A DNA stretch of 64,000 bases from Paenibacillus ihumii (GCF_001403875.1 NZ_LN884299.1:124001-188000); one strand, 5' to 3'; positions 17,671-26,660 are shown, counted from the stretch's first letter. The notes: a model not told the origin generated them from the letters alone. A program made the numbers and translations.

Positions 17671-17849
17671 CGTTTCCACTCCCTTTTTTTGACGATAGAC
17701 GTTAGGATAGAGATTAGTATAGAGATAGCGCTCGATAAGGCCCTTAGGTGTCCTTTATTTTTGATGCTAGCGTGAAATCTAGAATGTAAATGCATTTTAG
17801 GTATTTAAAAGTACTCGACCCTAACCCTCCCCCCCATCTACACCCACAC

Positions 17850-19910
17850 TCACACTTGTACCTGCACTCGTTCTTGCTCCCGATTCCCTTCGCTAGCTTC
17901 TCCCGCAGCTTCGGCCTGACCCGCCGCACCGCCGTCGAATTGCAGCGCCCCCAGTGTGTACCCTGCGTAGACCGGGGCCATAGCAGCGAACAGCTCACCG
18001 GCAGTTTCTGGTCTCTCTATCGCCGCTCTATACGTACTAACGATCGACCGCAGCTGCTCCGGCTGGTAGGTCGCGCCTTCGATCCGGCAGACCGCCAGTC
18101 CGGCATTCTGAAGCTCCCGGATAACGGGCAGCAGACACAGCTCCTTGGCCAGCATCAAATGGCAGCGCCCATGGACATCGCGGTAAACCGGATTCTCTCC
18201 CTTGTCAGTCATCAGCACCAGAATGCGGTTATCGACGTACCGGTTATCCTCTTCGCCTATCGGCTCGAACACCTCTGTGTTCTCGTACAAATCATGCTCC
18301 ATATACATCATTGCAGGCGAGCCGTGCACCACGACCTCCATTGGAGCCTCCACGTTCCCCAGCAGCTTGGCCAAGTCATGAAGCGGCAGCTCGATAGAAG
18401 CTGTAAACCGCTCTACACCCAACTTCGCGTACATCTCTGCAGCCAAATGATTGAAAATATTCAAATTGATATCGCCCACAAGCGGATATCCCTTGGAGGC
18501 AAATTTATGGATTGCGCCGAGATTTGTCACGAGTATACCGTCGATCGGCAGCCGCTCACCGGACAGCAGTCCATCGTACATCTCGAAGTGCAGCTCCGTC
18601 ATCATGCGCGGCAAACCCAAATACAGCTTGGCGTTCCCTTTGATCGCCGCCAGCCGGGCCATCTCCTGCTTCGTGAACGGACGATCCGGCTCGAACACAT
18701 CGCCCGACAGGTAAACATGATCAGCCCCTGCCTCAAACGCTGCTTGCGCTTGGTCCGCATTGTTCACATGCACAGACAGCTCCATTCGGTTATTTCGATT
18801 GTTTTGGTTGTTGCCATTAGCTCGCTCGCCCTCTTGCCACCCCGCTTTGCTGCTTGCTGCAACCTCGGCGAGATAGGCCGCAACCTCACCCAACCGTTTG
18901 TCTCCGAGCCTCCGCTCTTCCGTCGGCGTGCTGAATACCTTGCCTGTGCTATAAAATTTGCCTGTCCCCTCATAGCGTTTATTCATGTAGGACAGCCCTG
19001 GACGGCCAAATGCATAACCGGTAGACAAATCGCGCTTGCGGTTGTCGTACAGCAATTGGGTGTCCCGGCTCCGTTCAAAACCGACCGGATCATCGATGTA
19101 CCGATCGATTGCGTCACCATACGCATTGACCAGCATCAGCACAAACTCCGTATCGCGCATGCGGCCTTCGATTTTAAAGGAAGTGACTCCGCCATGAATC
19201 AGCTCGGGAATATGCTCGTACATGAACATATCCTTCACAGCAAGCGGATATTCGGAAGGATACACATAGCCGTCCTTCTTCACCCGGTAGTCCCAGCGGC
19301 ACGGCTTCAGGCATTTGCCCCGGTTGCTGCTCATCCCGAACACCAGCGAGCTGAAGTAGCAATTCGCCCCATGCACGGAGCACATGTCGCCGTGAATGAA
19401 ATATTCCAGCTCCATGCCGGTCGTCTCCCGCAAATACCGCGTCGTCCTCAGGTCCATCTCCCTGGACGTAACGACTCGGGTAACGCCCATCTGACGGAGA
19501 GCCTCAATCATTTCGCGATTATGTACATTCATCATGACCGAGGAATGCACGGGAAGCTTCAAGCCCATGTCCTGAATGAGCGCCAGAACAGCGAAATCCT
19601 GCACAATGATGGCGTCCGGCCCAGCCTGCTCCAGAAAGCGCAAATATCCTCGCGCCTCTTCGAGCTCCCCTTCGTCCAGCAGGTTGTTTACGGTAACGTA
19701 CACTTTTTTATTCAAGCCATGGGCCAGCTCAATCGCCTCCACCATCTCCGGCCGGCTGAAATTATAACCTTTGCGCATCATGCGCATATTGAGGCTCGGT
19801 CCCCCAAAATAAACAGCATCGCAATTGGCCCGGATGACATCCTTGAAGATCTCAAACGTTCCCGCCGGCGCAAGCAGTTCGACTTCTTTTCCATGAAAAT
19901 AACGTGCCAC
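17850..19910 (-). CDS. U32 family peptidase-like protein
   Basis: 686 residues. It begins with the U32 signature VELLAPAGTFEIFKDVIRA and CDAVYFGG. Later come FIHGDMCSVHGANCYFSS, NRGKCLKPCRWDY and SFKIEGRMRD, where the cysteines fit the [Fe-S]-type cluster of U32 proteins. Relatives such as TrhP and RlhA hydroxylate tRNA or 23S rRNA using prephenate-derived chemistry, while older annotation calls them collagenase-like peptidases. The larger size suggests an added C-terminal domain. GTG at 19910 is the start, with AAGGGGAG seven bases upstream. The C-terminal tail is Glu/Gln/Val-rich and ends in simple-repeat DNA. The long plus-strand frame opposite is a shadow. Confidence 0.87.
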   Translation of the reverse strand: MARYFHGKEVELLAPAGTFEIFKDVIRANCDAVYFGGPSLNMRMMRKGYNFSRPEMVEAIELAHGLNKKVYVTVNNLLDEGELEEARGYLRFLEQAGPDAIIVQDFAVLALIQDMGLKLPVHSSVMMNVHNREMIEALRQMGVTRVVTSREMDLRTTRYLRETTGMELEYFIHGDMCSVHGANCYFSSLVFGMSSNRGKCLKPCRWDYRVKKDGYVYPSEYPLAVKDMFMYEHIPELIHGGVTSFKIEGRMRDTEFVLMLVNAYGDAIDRYIDDPVGFERSRDTQLLYDNRKRDLSTGYAFGRPGLSYMNKRYEGTGKFYSTGKVFSTPTEERRLGDKRLGEVAAYLAEVAASSKAGWQEGERANGNNQNNRNNRMELSVHVNNADQAQAAFEAGADHVYLSGDVFEPDRPFTKQEMARLAAIKGNAKLYLGLPRMMTELHFEMYDGLLSGERLPIDGILVTNLGAIHKFASKGYPLVGDINLNIFNHLAAEMYAKLGVERFTASIELPLHDLAKLLGNVEAPMEVVVHGSPAMMYMEHDLYENTEVFEPIGEEDNRYVDNRILVLMTDKGENPVYRDVHGRCHLMLAKELCLLPVIRELQNAGLAVCRIEGATYQPEQLRSIVSTYRAAIERPETAGELFAAMAPVYAGYTLGALQFDGGAAGQAEAAGEASEGNREQERVQVQV

Positions 19911-20065
19911 AGCGTTTCTCCCCTTCCTGCCTCAACTAAGCTGTACTAGCAGTTTATATTTATAAAGTTGAATTTATTGCGATTTTTTTCACGATATAAC
20001 TGAATAACGGTTATTTAAATATCCCTGCGTTATCGTGAACACAGCTCAGCCTCATCCCTGGCTTT

Positions 20066-20869
20066 TCACATCAAAAATCTATACGCCAGCACACCGGCAG
20101 CCAGTATTGCAAAGGACAGCACAAACCAGGTGTCACGGCGCTTCCAGACGAGCAAGTGATACTCCGAACGCGGCGCTCCGATTTGAAATCCCCTCGACTC
20201 CATCGACAGCACCAGCTCCTCCGCCCGGCGAAAAGCACCGACCGTCACCGGAACGAGAAGCGATACGAGCATTCTCCCCTTCTCCTTCCATGGCAGCTCC
20301 CGCAAATCTGCGCCTCTAGCGGCCTGCGCCTTCACGATCTTCTGCGACTCATCAAGAATCGTCGGGATGAATCGCAGCGCAATGCTCATCATCAGCGTCA
20401 AGCGCTGGGCGGATATTCCGATGGCCTCAAGCGGCTTCAGTACGCCGGCCATCCCTTGGTTCAGCAGCCCGGGCGTCGTCGTAAAGGTGAGGATCGCGGT
20501 AAAAGAAACCAGCAGCGCCATCCGCGAAGCCGAGATCAGCCCAAGGCTGACTCCTCCGGAATAAAGCGTCCATGAGCCGATCTGCCACAGCACCGTTCCC
20601 TCGGTGACCGTAAAGCACTGCACGGCGAAGATAAACACCATCAGCACCCAGAGCGGTTTTGCCGCCCTGACATAATAATTGAGCGGAATCTTCGTGGCCG
20701 TCATATAAGCGAGGGAAAAAACGGCAGCGACGCCAAGCGCAGGCCATGAGCCAACAGCGACAATCGCGATGAGATACAGCAGCATGGCCGTCAGCTTCGC
20801 GCGAGGATCAACGCCATGCACCCAGGAGCCGGTATCGATACTCCGGCCGATCAGCAGCTTGCCCCTCAT
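20066..20869 (-). CDS. ecfT: ECF transporter transmembrane component EcfT
   Basis: 267 residues with five or six membrane segments. The start GRSIDTGSWVHGVDPRAKL is typical of EcfT. The two ATPase-coupling motifs AQAARGADLRELPW and SMESRGFQIGAPRSEYH are present. EcfT links substrate-binding S components to the EcfA ATPases. The ATG overlaps the stop of ecfA2 (ATGA). In this locus it lies downstream of eetB and eetA, so the energised substrate may serve the flavin-based electron-transfer pathway; that link is inference. Confidence 0.87.
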   Translation of the reverse strand: MRGKLLIGRSIDTGSWVHGVDPRAKLTAMLLYLIAIVAVGSWPALGVAAVFSLAYMTATKIPLNYYVRAAKPLWVLMVFIFAVQCFTVTEGTVLWQIGSWTLYSGGVSLGLISASRMALLVSFTAILTFTTTPGLLNQGMAGVLKPLEAIGISAQRLTLMMSIALRFIPTILDESQKIVKAQAARGADLRELPWKEKGRMLVSLLVPVTVGAFRRAEELVLSMESRGFQIGAPRSEYHLLVWKRRDTWFVLSFAILAAGVLAYRFLM

Positions 20870-21759
20870 GCCCGTCTCCCCTCTCTTTCTCCTGCTCCGC
20901 CTTCCGCCGCAAGCACCTCCGCGAGACGATCCGCCAAGGACTCCGGCGTCAAGCATGGCTTCTCGGCCTCGAGCCCGTACTCTGCCGCCAGCTTGTTCCA
21001 CAGCGTAATGCACTCTGGAATGGCTAATCCTTCCTGCTCGAGGAAGGCGGCTTCCCGAACGAGCGCATCGGTCGTGCCCTGGAACAGCGTTCGGCCGTTC
21101 TTCATGATGACCCAGCCATCCGCATACGGAAGCAGCTCTTCCATCCGATGCGTCACGACGATGACGGTCTTTCCTTGCTCCCGGTGCAGCGTCGACAGCA
21201 GGGCAGCTAGCTCAGCCCGGCTCTGCGGATCAAGGGTAGCCGTCGGCTCATCTAAGGCGATAATATCCGGGTCCATGGCCAGAACGGAAGCTATGGCTAC
21301 CTTGCGCATCTGCCCGCCGCTGAGATGAAAAGGATTCCTCTGCAGAACCGATTCATCCAGCCCAAGCAGGGACAAGGCCCATTTCGCCCGCTCCTTGGCC
21401 TCCGCGAGAGACATTCCAAAGTTAAGCGGTCCGAAGCAAATATCCTTCTCTACCGTATCCTCGAACAGCTGCTGCTCAGGGAATTGAAAGACCAGCCCTA
21501 CGCGCCTGCGCAGCTCACGCATTTTAGGCGCCTTCTCCCGAGCATTCACCACCGCATCCAGAACCCGTACACGGCCTGCGGTCGGCTTCAGTAGGCCGTT
21601 GAAATGCTGAAGCAGCGTCGACTTGCCGGAGCCTGTCGTCCCGGCAATTCCTGTGAATGTTCCGGGTCGAATCTCAAGCTCGACCCTCTCCAGCGCTCCG
21701 CTTCGCCATAAGCTGCCGTCATCGTATGCATAGCTGACTTCCTCGAATGTAATCGCCAT
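20866..21759 (-). CDS. ecfA2: ECF transporter ATPase, EcfA2-type
   Basis: 297 residues. Walker A GTTGSGKST is at 40-48. The following QHFNGLLKPT is characteristic of EcfA2. The signature LSGGQMRKVAIAS and Walker B IIALDEPTATLDP are intact. It pairs with the EcfA1-type subunit encoded directly upstream and powers an ECF importer. It overlaps ecfT by four bases and follows ecfA1 by 15 bases. Confidence 0.9.
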   Translation of the reverse strand: MAITFEEVSYAYDDGSLWRSGALERVELEIRPGTFTGIAGTTGSGKSTLLQHFNGLLKPTAGRVRVLDAVVNAREKAPKMRELRRRVGLVFQFPEQQLFEDTVEKDICFGPLNFGMSLAEAKERAKWALSLLGLDESVLQRNPFHLSGGQMRKVAIASVLAMDPDIIALDEPTATLDPQSRAELAALLSTLHREQGKTVIVVTHRMEELLPYADGWVIMKNGRTLFQGTTDALVREAAFLEQEGLAIPECITLWNKLAAEYGLEAEKPCLTPESLADRLAEVLAAEGGAGEREGRRA

Positions 21760-21774
21760 AATGTCACCGCCTCC

Positions 21775-22578
21775 TCAATGCCAGCCATGGATAATGCCCG
21801 CTCCATCCATCCCCCGGTTCCTCAGCTCCTGCAGCAGCCTCACCCGGTAAGGCGCAATCAAACGGCACGCCTGCAGCAGCTCTTCATCTGCAAATAGCTC
21901 CGCCGGGGTTTTATCGGCAGCGATGGCCCCGCCCCGGAGTACAATTGCCCGGTCCGAGGCCATAATCTCTTCCGCATCATGCGTGATAGAAATGAGCGTA
22001 TAATCCCCGTTCCTGCGCATGTCCTGCCAGATTTGCAGCAGCTCTCCGCGAGCTCTTTCATCCAGCATGGAAGAAGCTTCATCGAAAATCACGATGCCGG
22101 GCTTCATCGCCAGAATCGAAGCGATGGCTACCCGCTGCTTCTGTCCCCCCGACAGCTCCGCCGGATGCTTGGCCAACAGATGGCTGATTTCCAGCTTCTC
22201 GGCGTAACGCTTCACCCGGGCTCTCATTTCCTTGCGGGAGAGGCAGCGCCCCTCCAGTCCAAAAGCGATATCCTCCTCCACCGTGGAGCCGATAAACTGG
22301 TTATCCGGGTTCTGGAACACCATGCCGATCCGGGGACGGATCTCCGGGACCGACTCCCGTGTCAGCTCCCGGCCCTCAACCATGACCGTACCGCTGTTTG
22401 CGGCCAACAGCCCGCCAAGCAGCTTGGCAAGGGTCGATTTACCGCAGCCGTTCGGCCCCACGAGCGATACCCAGCTCCCGGAAGCGATGCGGAGCGTCAC
22501 CTCATCCAGAACCGGGGTATCCGGCGCATAAGCGAAGGAAGCCCGCTTCAATTCATATGCAAATTCAGCTGCAGCCAT
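21775..22578 (-). CDS. ecfA1: ECF transporter ATPase, EcfA1-type
   Basis: 267 residues. Walker A reads GPNGCGKST at 41-49, with Cys in the place where Ser or Ala is more common. The signature LSGGQKQRVAIAS and Walker B IVIFDEASSMLDE follow. The Walker B region has DEASSMLD instead of the DEPT found in ecfA2. It forms the heterodimeric ATPase with EcfA2. ATG at 22578 is preferred over GTG at 22587 because GGGAG is correctly spaced only for the ATG. Thirteen bases separate it from eetB. Confidence 0.9.
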   Translation of the reverse strand: MAAAEFAYELKRASFAYAPDTPVLDEVTLRIASGSWVSLVGPNGCGKSTLAKLLGGLLAANSGTVMVEGRELTRESVPEIRPRIGMVFQNPDNQFIGSTVEEDIAFGLEGRCLSRKEMRARVKRYAEKLEISHLLAKHPAELSGGQKQRVAIASILAMKPGIVIFDEASSMLDERARGELLQIWQDMRRNGDYTLISITHDAEEIMASDRAIVLRGGAIAADKTPAELFADEELLQACRLIAPYRVRLLQELRNRGMDGAGIIHGWH

Positions 22579-22591
22579 CTTCTCCACTCCC

Positions 22592-23170
22592 TTAATCCGT
22601 CAGAAAAGATTCAAACAAAGACAGTCTGGAAAGCGCAGGAATCAAGTACCGAACCGCGATCCCGACCGCAATTCCCGTCAGTACCCCTGTAATGAGCAGC
22701 ATTGGCAGGTAGTAGAATATTTTCGTCGTCAGGAAATACAAGGATGCTGCGGTAAGCTGCCCGATGTTATGGGCAATTCCCCCGACGATGCTTATGCCGA
22801 TCATGCTCAGTCTTTTGCGTCCTACCAGGAGCAAGAACCACATCGCTGCGAAGCTGAACAACGCGCCCATAATACTAAACAAGAAGCTGGAGAACGTACC
22901 GAAAATAAAGGCGGTAAGCAGTGTTTTCAGCAGCACCATCGTCAGGGCATCCCTCGCCCGCAGGAAATAAAGGCAGGTCAGCACCATAATATTCGCAAGC
23001 CCCAGCTTGGCGCCGGGTACGCCCATATTGATCGGAATCATTGATTCAATCAGGCTCAGCACAACCGCAACCGCAGCGAAAATCGCGACGATAACCGTTC
23101 TTTTCAACATGAGAGTGGATGACTCGCTGCCGAGCGTTCTCGGCGCGGTCGGTTTATTGAACGACGGCAT
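22592..23170 (-). CDS. eetB: EetB-like Gx transporter family membrane protein
   Basis: 192 residues with about five or six membrane segments. The core holds LSLIESMIPINMGVPGAKLG and GISIVGGIAHNIGQL, typical of the Gx transporter / Hpre_diP_synt_I family, whose fold is related to ECF S components. In Listeria, EetB belongs to the extracellular electron transfer locus, next to EetA. ATG at 23170 is chosen for GGGGAAGGAG upstream; the frame is open to 23203. The start overlaps the end of eetA by 17 bases, so the two are coupled. Being next to ecfA1A2T, it may be the substrate-specific subunit of that ECF module (inference). Confidence 0.84.
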   Translation of the reverse strand: MPSFNKPTAPRTLGSESSTLMLKRTVIVAIFAAVAVVLSLIESMIPINMGVPGAKLGLANIMVLTCLYFLRARDALTMVLLKTLLTAFIFGTFSSFLFSIMGALFSFAAMWFLLLVGRKRLSMIGISIVGGIAHNIGQLTAASLYFLTTKIFYYLPMLLITGVLTGIAVGIAVRYLIPALSRLSLFESFLTD

Positions 23171-23549
23171 CGATCTCATCTCCTTCCCCGGAAGGTCCTT
23201 CAATTTCTACAATCATTTTGTGCGGGAGACAGACAATTGTCCCCCCGTTGCGCTGGACAAAGCCGAAGGTCAGGCATAACTGATCTGGGCAGTCCGCCTC
23301 AATCATCTCTATGCCATAATCATGCACCTTCAAAATATTGAGACCATCCACGGTTTCAATTTCAATGATTTGCTCCTCCTCCGTCAGCTCCACGGATCGT
23401 ACCAGCTTGCCATCGACCTTGATATTTGCGACAAGCGGACTGCCATTGTGATTCTTTTCACTTAAATCTTCAAAAAACCACCTGGGAATCAGAAATGCCA
23501 GGGCAATCACGAGTATCAAGCCGACCAGCAGGATATCTCCACGTTTCAT
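23154..23549 (-). CDS. eetA: EetA-like NusG domain II protein
   Basis: 131 residues. One N-terminal membrane anchor (about residues 5-24) is followed by a small beta domain of the NusG-II/DUF type. The conserved cysteine pattern DCPDQLC then GGTIVCLPHKMIVEI is seen. Listeria EetA is the partner of EetB and is required for extracellular electron transfer; the biochemical role is not settled. The gene is divergent from fmnB across a 241-base region and starts the eetA-eetB-ecfA1-ecfA2-ecfT unit. Confidence 0.85.
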   Translation of the reverse strand: MKRGDILLVGLILVIALAFLIPRWFFEDLSEKNHNGSPLVANIKVDGKLVRSVELTEEEQIIEIETVDGLNILKVHDYGIEMIEADCPDQLCLTFGFVQRNGGTIVCLPHKMIVEIEGPSGEGDEIDAVVQ

Positions 23550-23699
23550 AGAGAAAACTCCCTTATTTTTTGATTATATAAATCTTAGATGATCTCATTA
23601 TACCCTCTGTTCAATGACTAACCTGTGCGATTTCTCTCATTTTCCCAGTTGTCACAAAACCCTCACTTTATAAGGATTTTAATGGAATAATCATTACTT

Positions 23700-23743
23700 T
23701 GTGAAAAAAAGTACTTTAAACCTGTTCCCGCCCTTGATACAAT
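23700..23743 (+). promoter_or_regulatory. Promoter of fmnB with a possible FNR/Rex half site
   Basis: TTTAAA (23715-23720) and TACAAT (23738-23743) are 17 bases apart. Directly upstream, TTTGTGAA holds a TGTGA half site at 23700-23704; the opposite half is poor. Its centre would be near -42 from a start about 23750, similar to the geometry before pplA. The promoter boxes are seen; the regulator is a guess. Confidence 0.4.
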
Positions 23744-23790
23744 AAATTTGAATGGATCAATTTAGAAGCAAATGAAATGAGGCGGCGTTT

Positions 23791-24885
23791 ATGAAGCACA
23801 ATAAACTGGTTACTTTAGGATTAACGCTATGGCTATCAACGGCTTTACTGGTTGGCTGCGGTACAAACCCAGGCCTGTCCAAGGCCTCCGGCGAATCCAG
23901 CGATACGACAGCGAATACGCATGAGACCATGAAGCCGATGGGAGAAACGTTCTTCATCTTCGACACCGTCGTCAACGTGAAAATATACGATGATCGCGCA
24001 ACACGGCAGCATTTTAACGAAATTGAAGCCCTGCTGAATGACATTGACAGCAAAATCAGCCGTACGCTGGAGAGCAGCGAAATCTACCAGGTAAACAGCC
24101 ATTCCGGCAAGTCGCCCGTTAAAGTTTCAAAGGAGACGTTCGAATTGGTTGAGAAAGCTCTCGACTATGCGAAGCGGACGGATGGTAGGTTCAATCCCGC
24201 CATCGGCAATCTAGTGTCGCTGTGGAATATCGGCCATGAGGGCGCCAAGGTGCCAGACGCCGATCTGATCGAAGCCGCCAAAGGACTTAGCGACTATCAC
24301 TTAATAGAAATGAATAAGGACACGCACGAAATCTTTTTGCAAAAAGAAGGCATGGCCATCGACCTCGGCTCCATCGGCAAAGGCTATGCCGCAGATGCAA
24401 TTTACGCATATTTGGAGGCACAAGACTTCAGCAGCGCTATCATCGATCTCGGCGGCAATATTTATGCCATGGGCAATAAGCCGGGCGGCAAGTTGTGGAA
24501 CATCGGTATTCAGGACCCGGGCAAAGAACGCGGCAACTCAATCGGCACGATTCAAGTGGCCGACAAGACCATCGTCACCTCCGGCATCTATGAGCGCTTT
24601 TTTATCGAGGACGGCAAGCTCTATCAGCATATTCTCGATCCTGGAACCGGTTATCCGGTTGAAAATGGCATCAGCAGTGTCACCGTCGTAACGAAGCATT
24701 CTACCGATGCGGATGCCCTGTCCACAACGCTGTTCGTGCTCGGCATCGAAGACGGGTTGAAGTTCATCGAGGACACACCGGACACAGAGGCCTTGTTCAT
24801 TTCCAAAGAGAAGAAGTTGTATGCTACTTCCGGATTCAAGGACATGTTGAATAAAACGAACGATAGCTATGCCTTTGTGAACTAG
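23791..24885 (+). CDS. fmnB: FAD:protein FMN transferase lipoprotein (ApbE family, FmnB-like)
   Basis: 364 residues. A lipoprotein signal ends in LLVGC with Cys23. ApbE landmarks are complete: FIFDTVVNVKIYDD, FNPAIGNLVSLWNIGHEG, IDLGSIGKGYAAD, DLGGNIYAMG, HILDPGTGYPVENG and a late TDADALSTTLFVLG. ApbE enzymes use FAD and Mg to attach FMN covalently to a Ser/Thr of FMN_bind domains outside the membrane. The obvious target in this window is PplA with its two motifs. Transcribed from its own promoter, divergent from eetA. A terminator hairpin follows. Confidence 0.9.
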   Translation: MKHNKLVTLGLTLWLSTALLVGCGTNPGLSKASGESSDTTANTHETMKPMGETFFIFDTVVNVKIYDDRATRQHFNEIEALLNDIDSKISRTLESSEIYQVNSHSGKSPVKVSKETFELVEKALDYAKRTDGRFNPAIGNLVSLWNIGHEGAKVPDADLIEAAKGLSDYHLIEMNKDTHEIFLQKEGMAIDLGSIGKGYAADAIYAYLEAQDFSSAIIDLGGNIYAMGNKPGGKLWNIGIQDPGKERGNSIGTIQVADKTIVTSGIYERFFIEDGKLYQHILDPGTGYPVENGISSVTVVTKHSTDADALSTTLFVLGIEDGLKFIEDTPDTEALFISKEKKLYATSGFKDMLNKTNDSYAFVN

Positions 24886-25484
24886 ATGCAAGATTCGAAT
24901 TAATACTTGGGTGCAGCGAATCCCCCTGATGTATAGATCCTGCTTTGGCTCAGACGCATGCTTTAAAACAGTATATGTACTTTAAGGCAACTGCTTTTCG
25001 GTACTAATACTGTTATATCCGCAATGTATTTCCCCGCTTCAGTGCTACTGGAGCGGGATTTCATTTGGAATGTAAAATATAAGAGTAATTTATACAATTT
25101 AGGTCTTACAACATTCTTTTTGCAATAGTATAATAACTATGATATAATCAATATTTGAGTTGCAATTCCGCTTTAAAAGCAGTTCCTCACAAGATTATAG
25201 CCCTCCTATACCTGACCAGGTATGAAAATTCCTATGAATGACCCAAAGTAAGGATTTAATGTATTTCTGATTCACACTGGCGCGGTCATCGGAGCCGCAA
25301 GGACAAAAGAGAGGCAGGGCTTTTGTTGTTTTAGAAAATGATTGTGGTTGTAATCTAAGCAGGAACCAAAGTTGTTCTTCCCGTGTACAGAAGAACAGTA
25401 AACATATAAAGCACAAACGCCCGTTTCCACTTTAGCCGTGGTAACGGGCGTTTTCATTTGTGTGCTTAACGATATAATTTATTA
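24886..25484. other. Gene-free stretch with two terminators
   Basis: 599 bases with no supported gene. A hairpin CCCGCTTCAG...CTGGAGCGGG (25033-25057) followed by ATTTCATTT probably ends fmnB. A second strong one is annotated at 25415-25454. Short minus-strand frames across 25195-25457 lack a ribosome site and run through that terminator, so they were not called. An inverted repeat ATACCTGACCAGGTAT is at about 25209-25224. Confidence 0.5.
25415..25454 (+). terminator. Strong hairpin, probably a bidirectional terminator
   Basis: AAACGCCCGTTTCCAC (25415-25430) pairs with GTGGTAACGGGCGTTTT (25438-25454) around a seven-base loop. T-rich sequence follows on the right and A-rich on the left, so it could serve either strand, including the gene ending at 25485 on the minus strand. 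Confidence 0.75.
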
Positions 25485-25817
25485 CTAATCAATTATAAAA
25501 AAATCATCTTCTATATGACCATCAAATGTAAACAAGATCTTATACATGCCCATGTTCTTACCCTTGTATCTTATGGGGATGACAACATGAACATGATTGT
25601 AATTCAATTCTGGAAAATTATCAAAAGTAATTGATACTGATTGAACCTCGACTTCTAGAAACGCTGGATCATAATTGGGGAAATTCTTTTCAAATTCTTC
25701 GGGATCCTCCTCCCTATACAATTTAATATTTTCCCAAAAACCCTCAATTGCTTTCCTTACGACTTGCATTCTGTCCATCCATAATTTGATAGATGTAACA
25801 TCAATAAGACTCCTCAT
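25485..25817 (-). CDS. Unknown small protein in an AT-rich patch
   Basis: 110 residues, no signal or membrane segment, acidic C-terminus ending FTFDGHIEDDFFIID. The N-terminal third is helical (DVTSIKLWMDRMQVVRKAIEGF) and the rest looks beta-rich. I do not recognise the family. ATG at 25817 is chosen for GGAGG with six bases of spacing; the frame is open to 25910 without a ribosome site. It lies close to an Imm26-like gene on the same strand and is AT-rich like it, so a role as an orphan immunity or related accessory protein is possible but unproven. Confidence 0.6.
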   Translation of the reverse strand: MRSLIDVTSIKLWMDRMQVVRKAIEGFWENIKLYREEDPEEFEKNFPNYDPAFLEVEVQSVSITFDNFPELNYNHVHVVIPIRYKGKNMGMYKILFTFDGHIEDDFFIID

Positions 25818-26171
25818 AAAATTCCTCCAGAAGTTTATTATGAGTTTTCTAATCCAATGGGTTTGAGAAGGCTGGGAAGCAATTGGATCATATCTTCCTT
25901 CTAAAACCACTAACTATTTAGTTTTGTTCAAAGATAACTTTCATATATTCACCTTCTTTGATTATTTATTTAAGGAACCATAGGAACGGAGAGTGAATCT
26001 ATTTAATAAAATAACATTGGCTATTACAGGATTTAACTTGTCGTCCAACAAATTCCTGCAAGCTGCAATGAAAATAGATCCCTCTGTTCTTTAAATTAAA
26101 CTGAGGGATCTGATACTCTTTTGTTTACAGTGTTAACTTTACAGAAGCTCTTTATATACTCGAACTGTTTA
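25818..26171. other. AT-rich gap between the two small genes
   Basis: 354 bases. No gene seen. AGATCCCTC (26076-26084) and GAGGGATCT (26103-26111) form a hairpin followed on the minus strand by a short U-rich stretch, a probable terminator for the Imm26-like gene. The rest is featureless AT-rich DNA. Confidence 0.5.
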
Positions 26172-26660
26172 CTAATACTCTTTTCCATATAGTACTCTAT
26201 AAGCCTGCCTCCCAACATAGCCATAGCTTGCGAGGCCTACAAAGTCCAAATATTTGGGTTTATGTAAGATGCGCTCACCTTCTAAATTATAAAATCTATC
26301 TTGCCTCTCAGGATCGTCATAAAAGCCGTAATCGACGTTTAGCTCCTTAACAGTTAAAGGCTGATTCCCAACCGTTTCAAAGTACCCCTTCAACCAACCC
26401 TGGAAATTCACTACAGTCGGTGCAAATAAAAATTCAAATTCATCTAAATTTCTAGGTATTTCTTTGTTGTGAGATAAGCAATTATACATAAATATCAGGT
26501 TCATACCTTCAAAATTCAGATTCTTCCCTTGGATATTCGTCTTTATTACTTTGCCAAAGTAGTAATGGTTCTCCTTTGGTTGAATGACAAATATATCACC
26601 TTCCTGAGGTTTTTTTCGAGACTTTTTCATGGCGATTAGTTCAGTAAATTTATCCGTCAT
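26172..26660 (-). CDS. Imm26-like immunity protein
   Basis: 162 residues, soluble. The N-terminal part KKSRKKPQEGDIFVIQPKEN followed by YYFGKVIKTN matches the opening pattern of the Imm26 family of polymorphic-toxin immunity proteins. Such proteins bind and neutralise a toxin delivered by neighbouring cells or made by the same locus. No toxin gene with an LXG or WXG-type N-terminus is present nearby, so this is an orphan. ATG at 26660 is supported by GAGGAG nine bases upstream; the frame is open to 26699. Family assignment rests on the N-terminal motif. Confidence 0.62.
   Translation of the reverse strand: MTDKFTELIAMKKSRKKPQEGDIFVIQPKENHYYFGKVIKTNIQGKNLNFEGMNLIFMYNCLSHNKEIPRNLDEFEFLFAPTVVNFQGWLKGYFETVGNQPLTVKELNVDYGFYDDPERQDRFYNLEGERILHKPKYLDFVGLASYGYVGRQAYRVLYGKEY

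Noticed and set aside
17790..19949. A 719-codon plus-strand open frame
   Set aside because: It lies opposite the U32 peptidase gene, has no recognisable domain, an odd His/Gln/Arg-rich composition and no ribosome site. It is a shadow of the minus-strand gene.
25195..25457. Short minus-strand frames possibly representing a transposase remnant
   Set aside because: They cross a strong terminator hairpin, lack a ribosome site, and no conserved transposase motif or terminal repeat could be pointed to.
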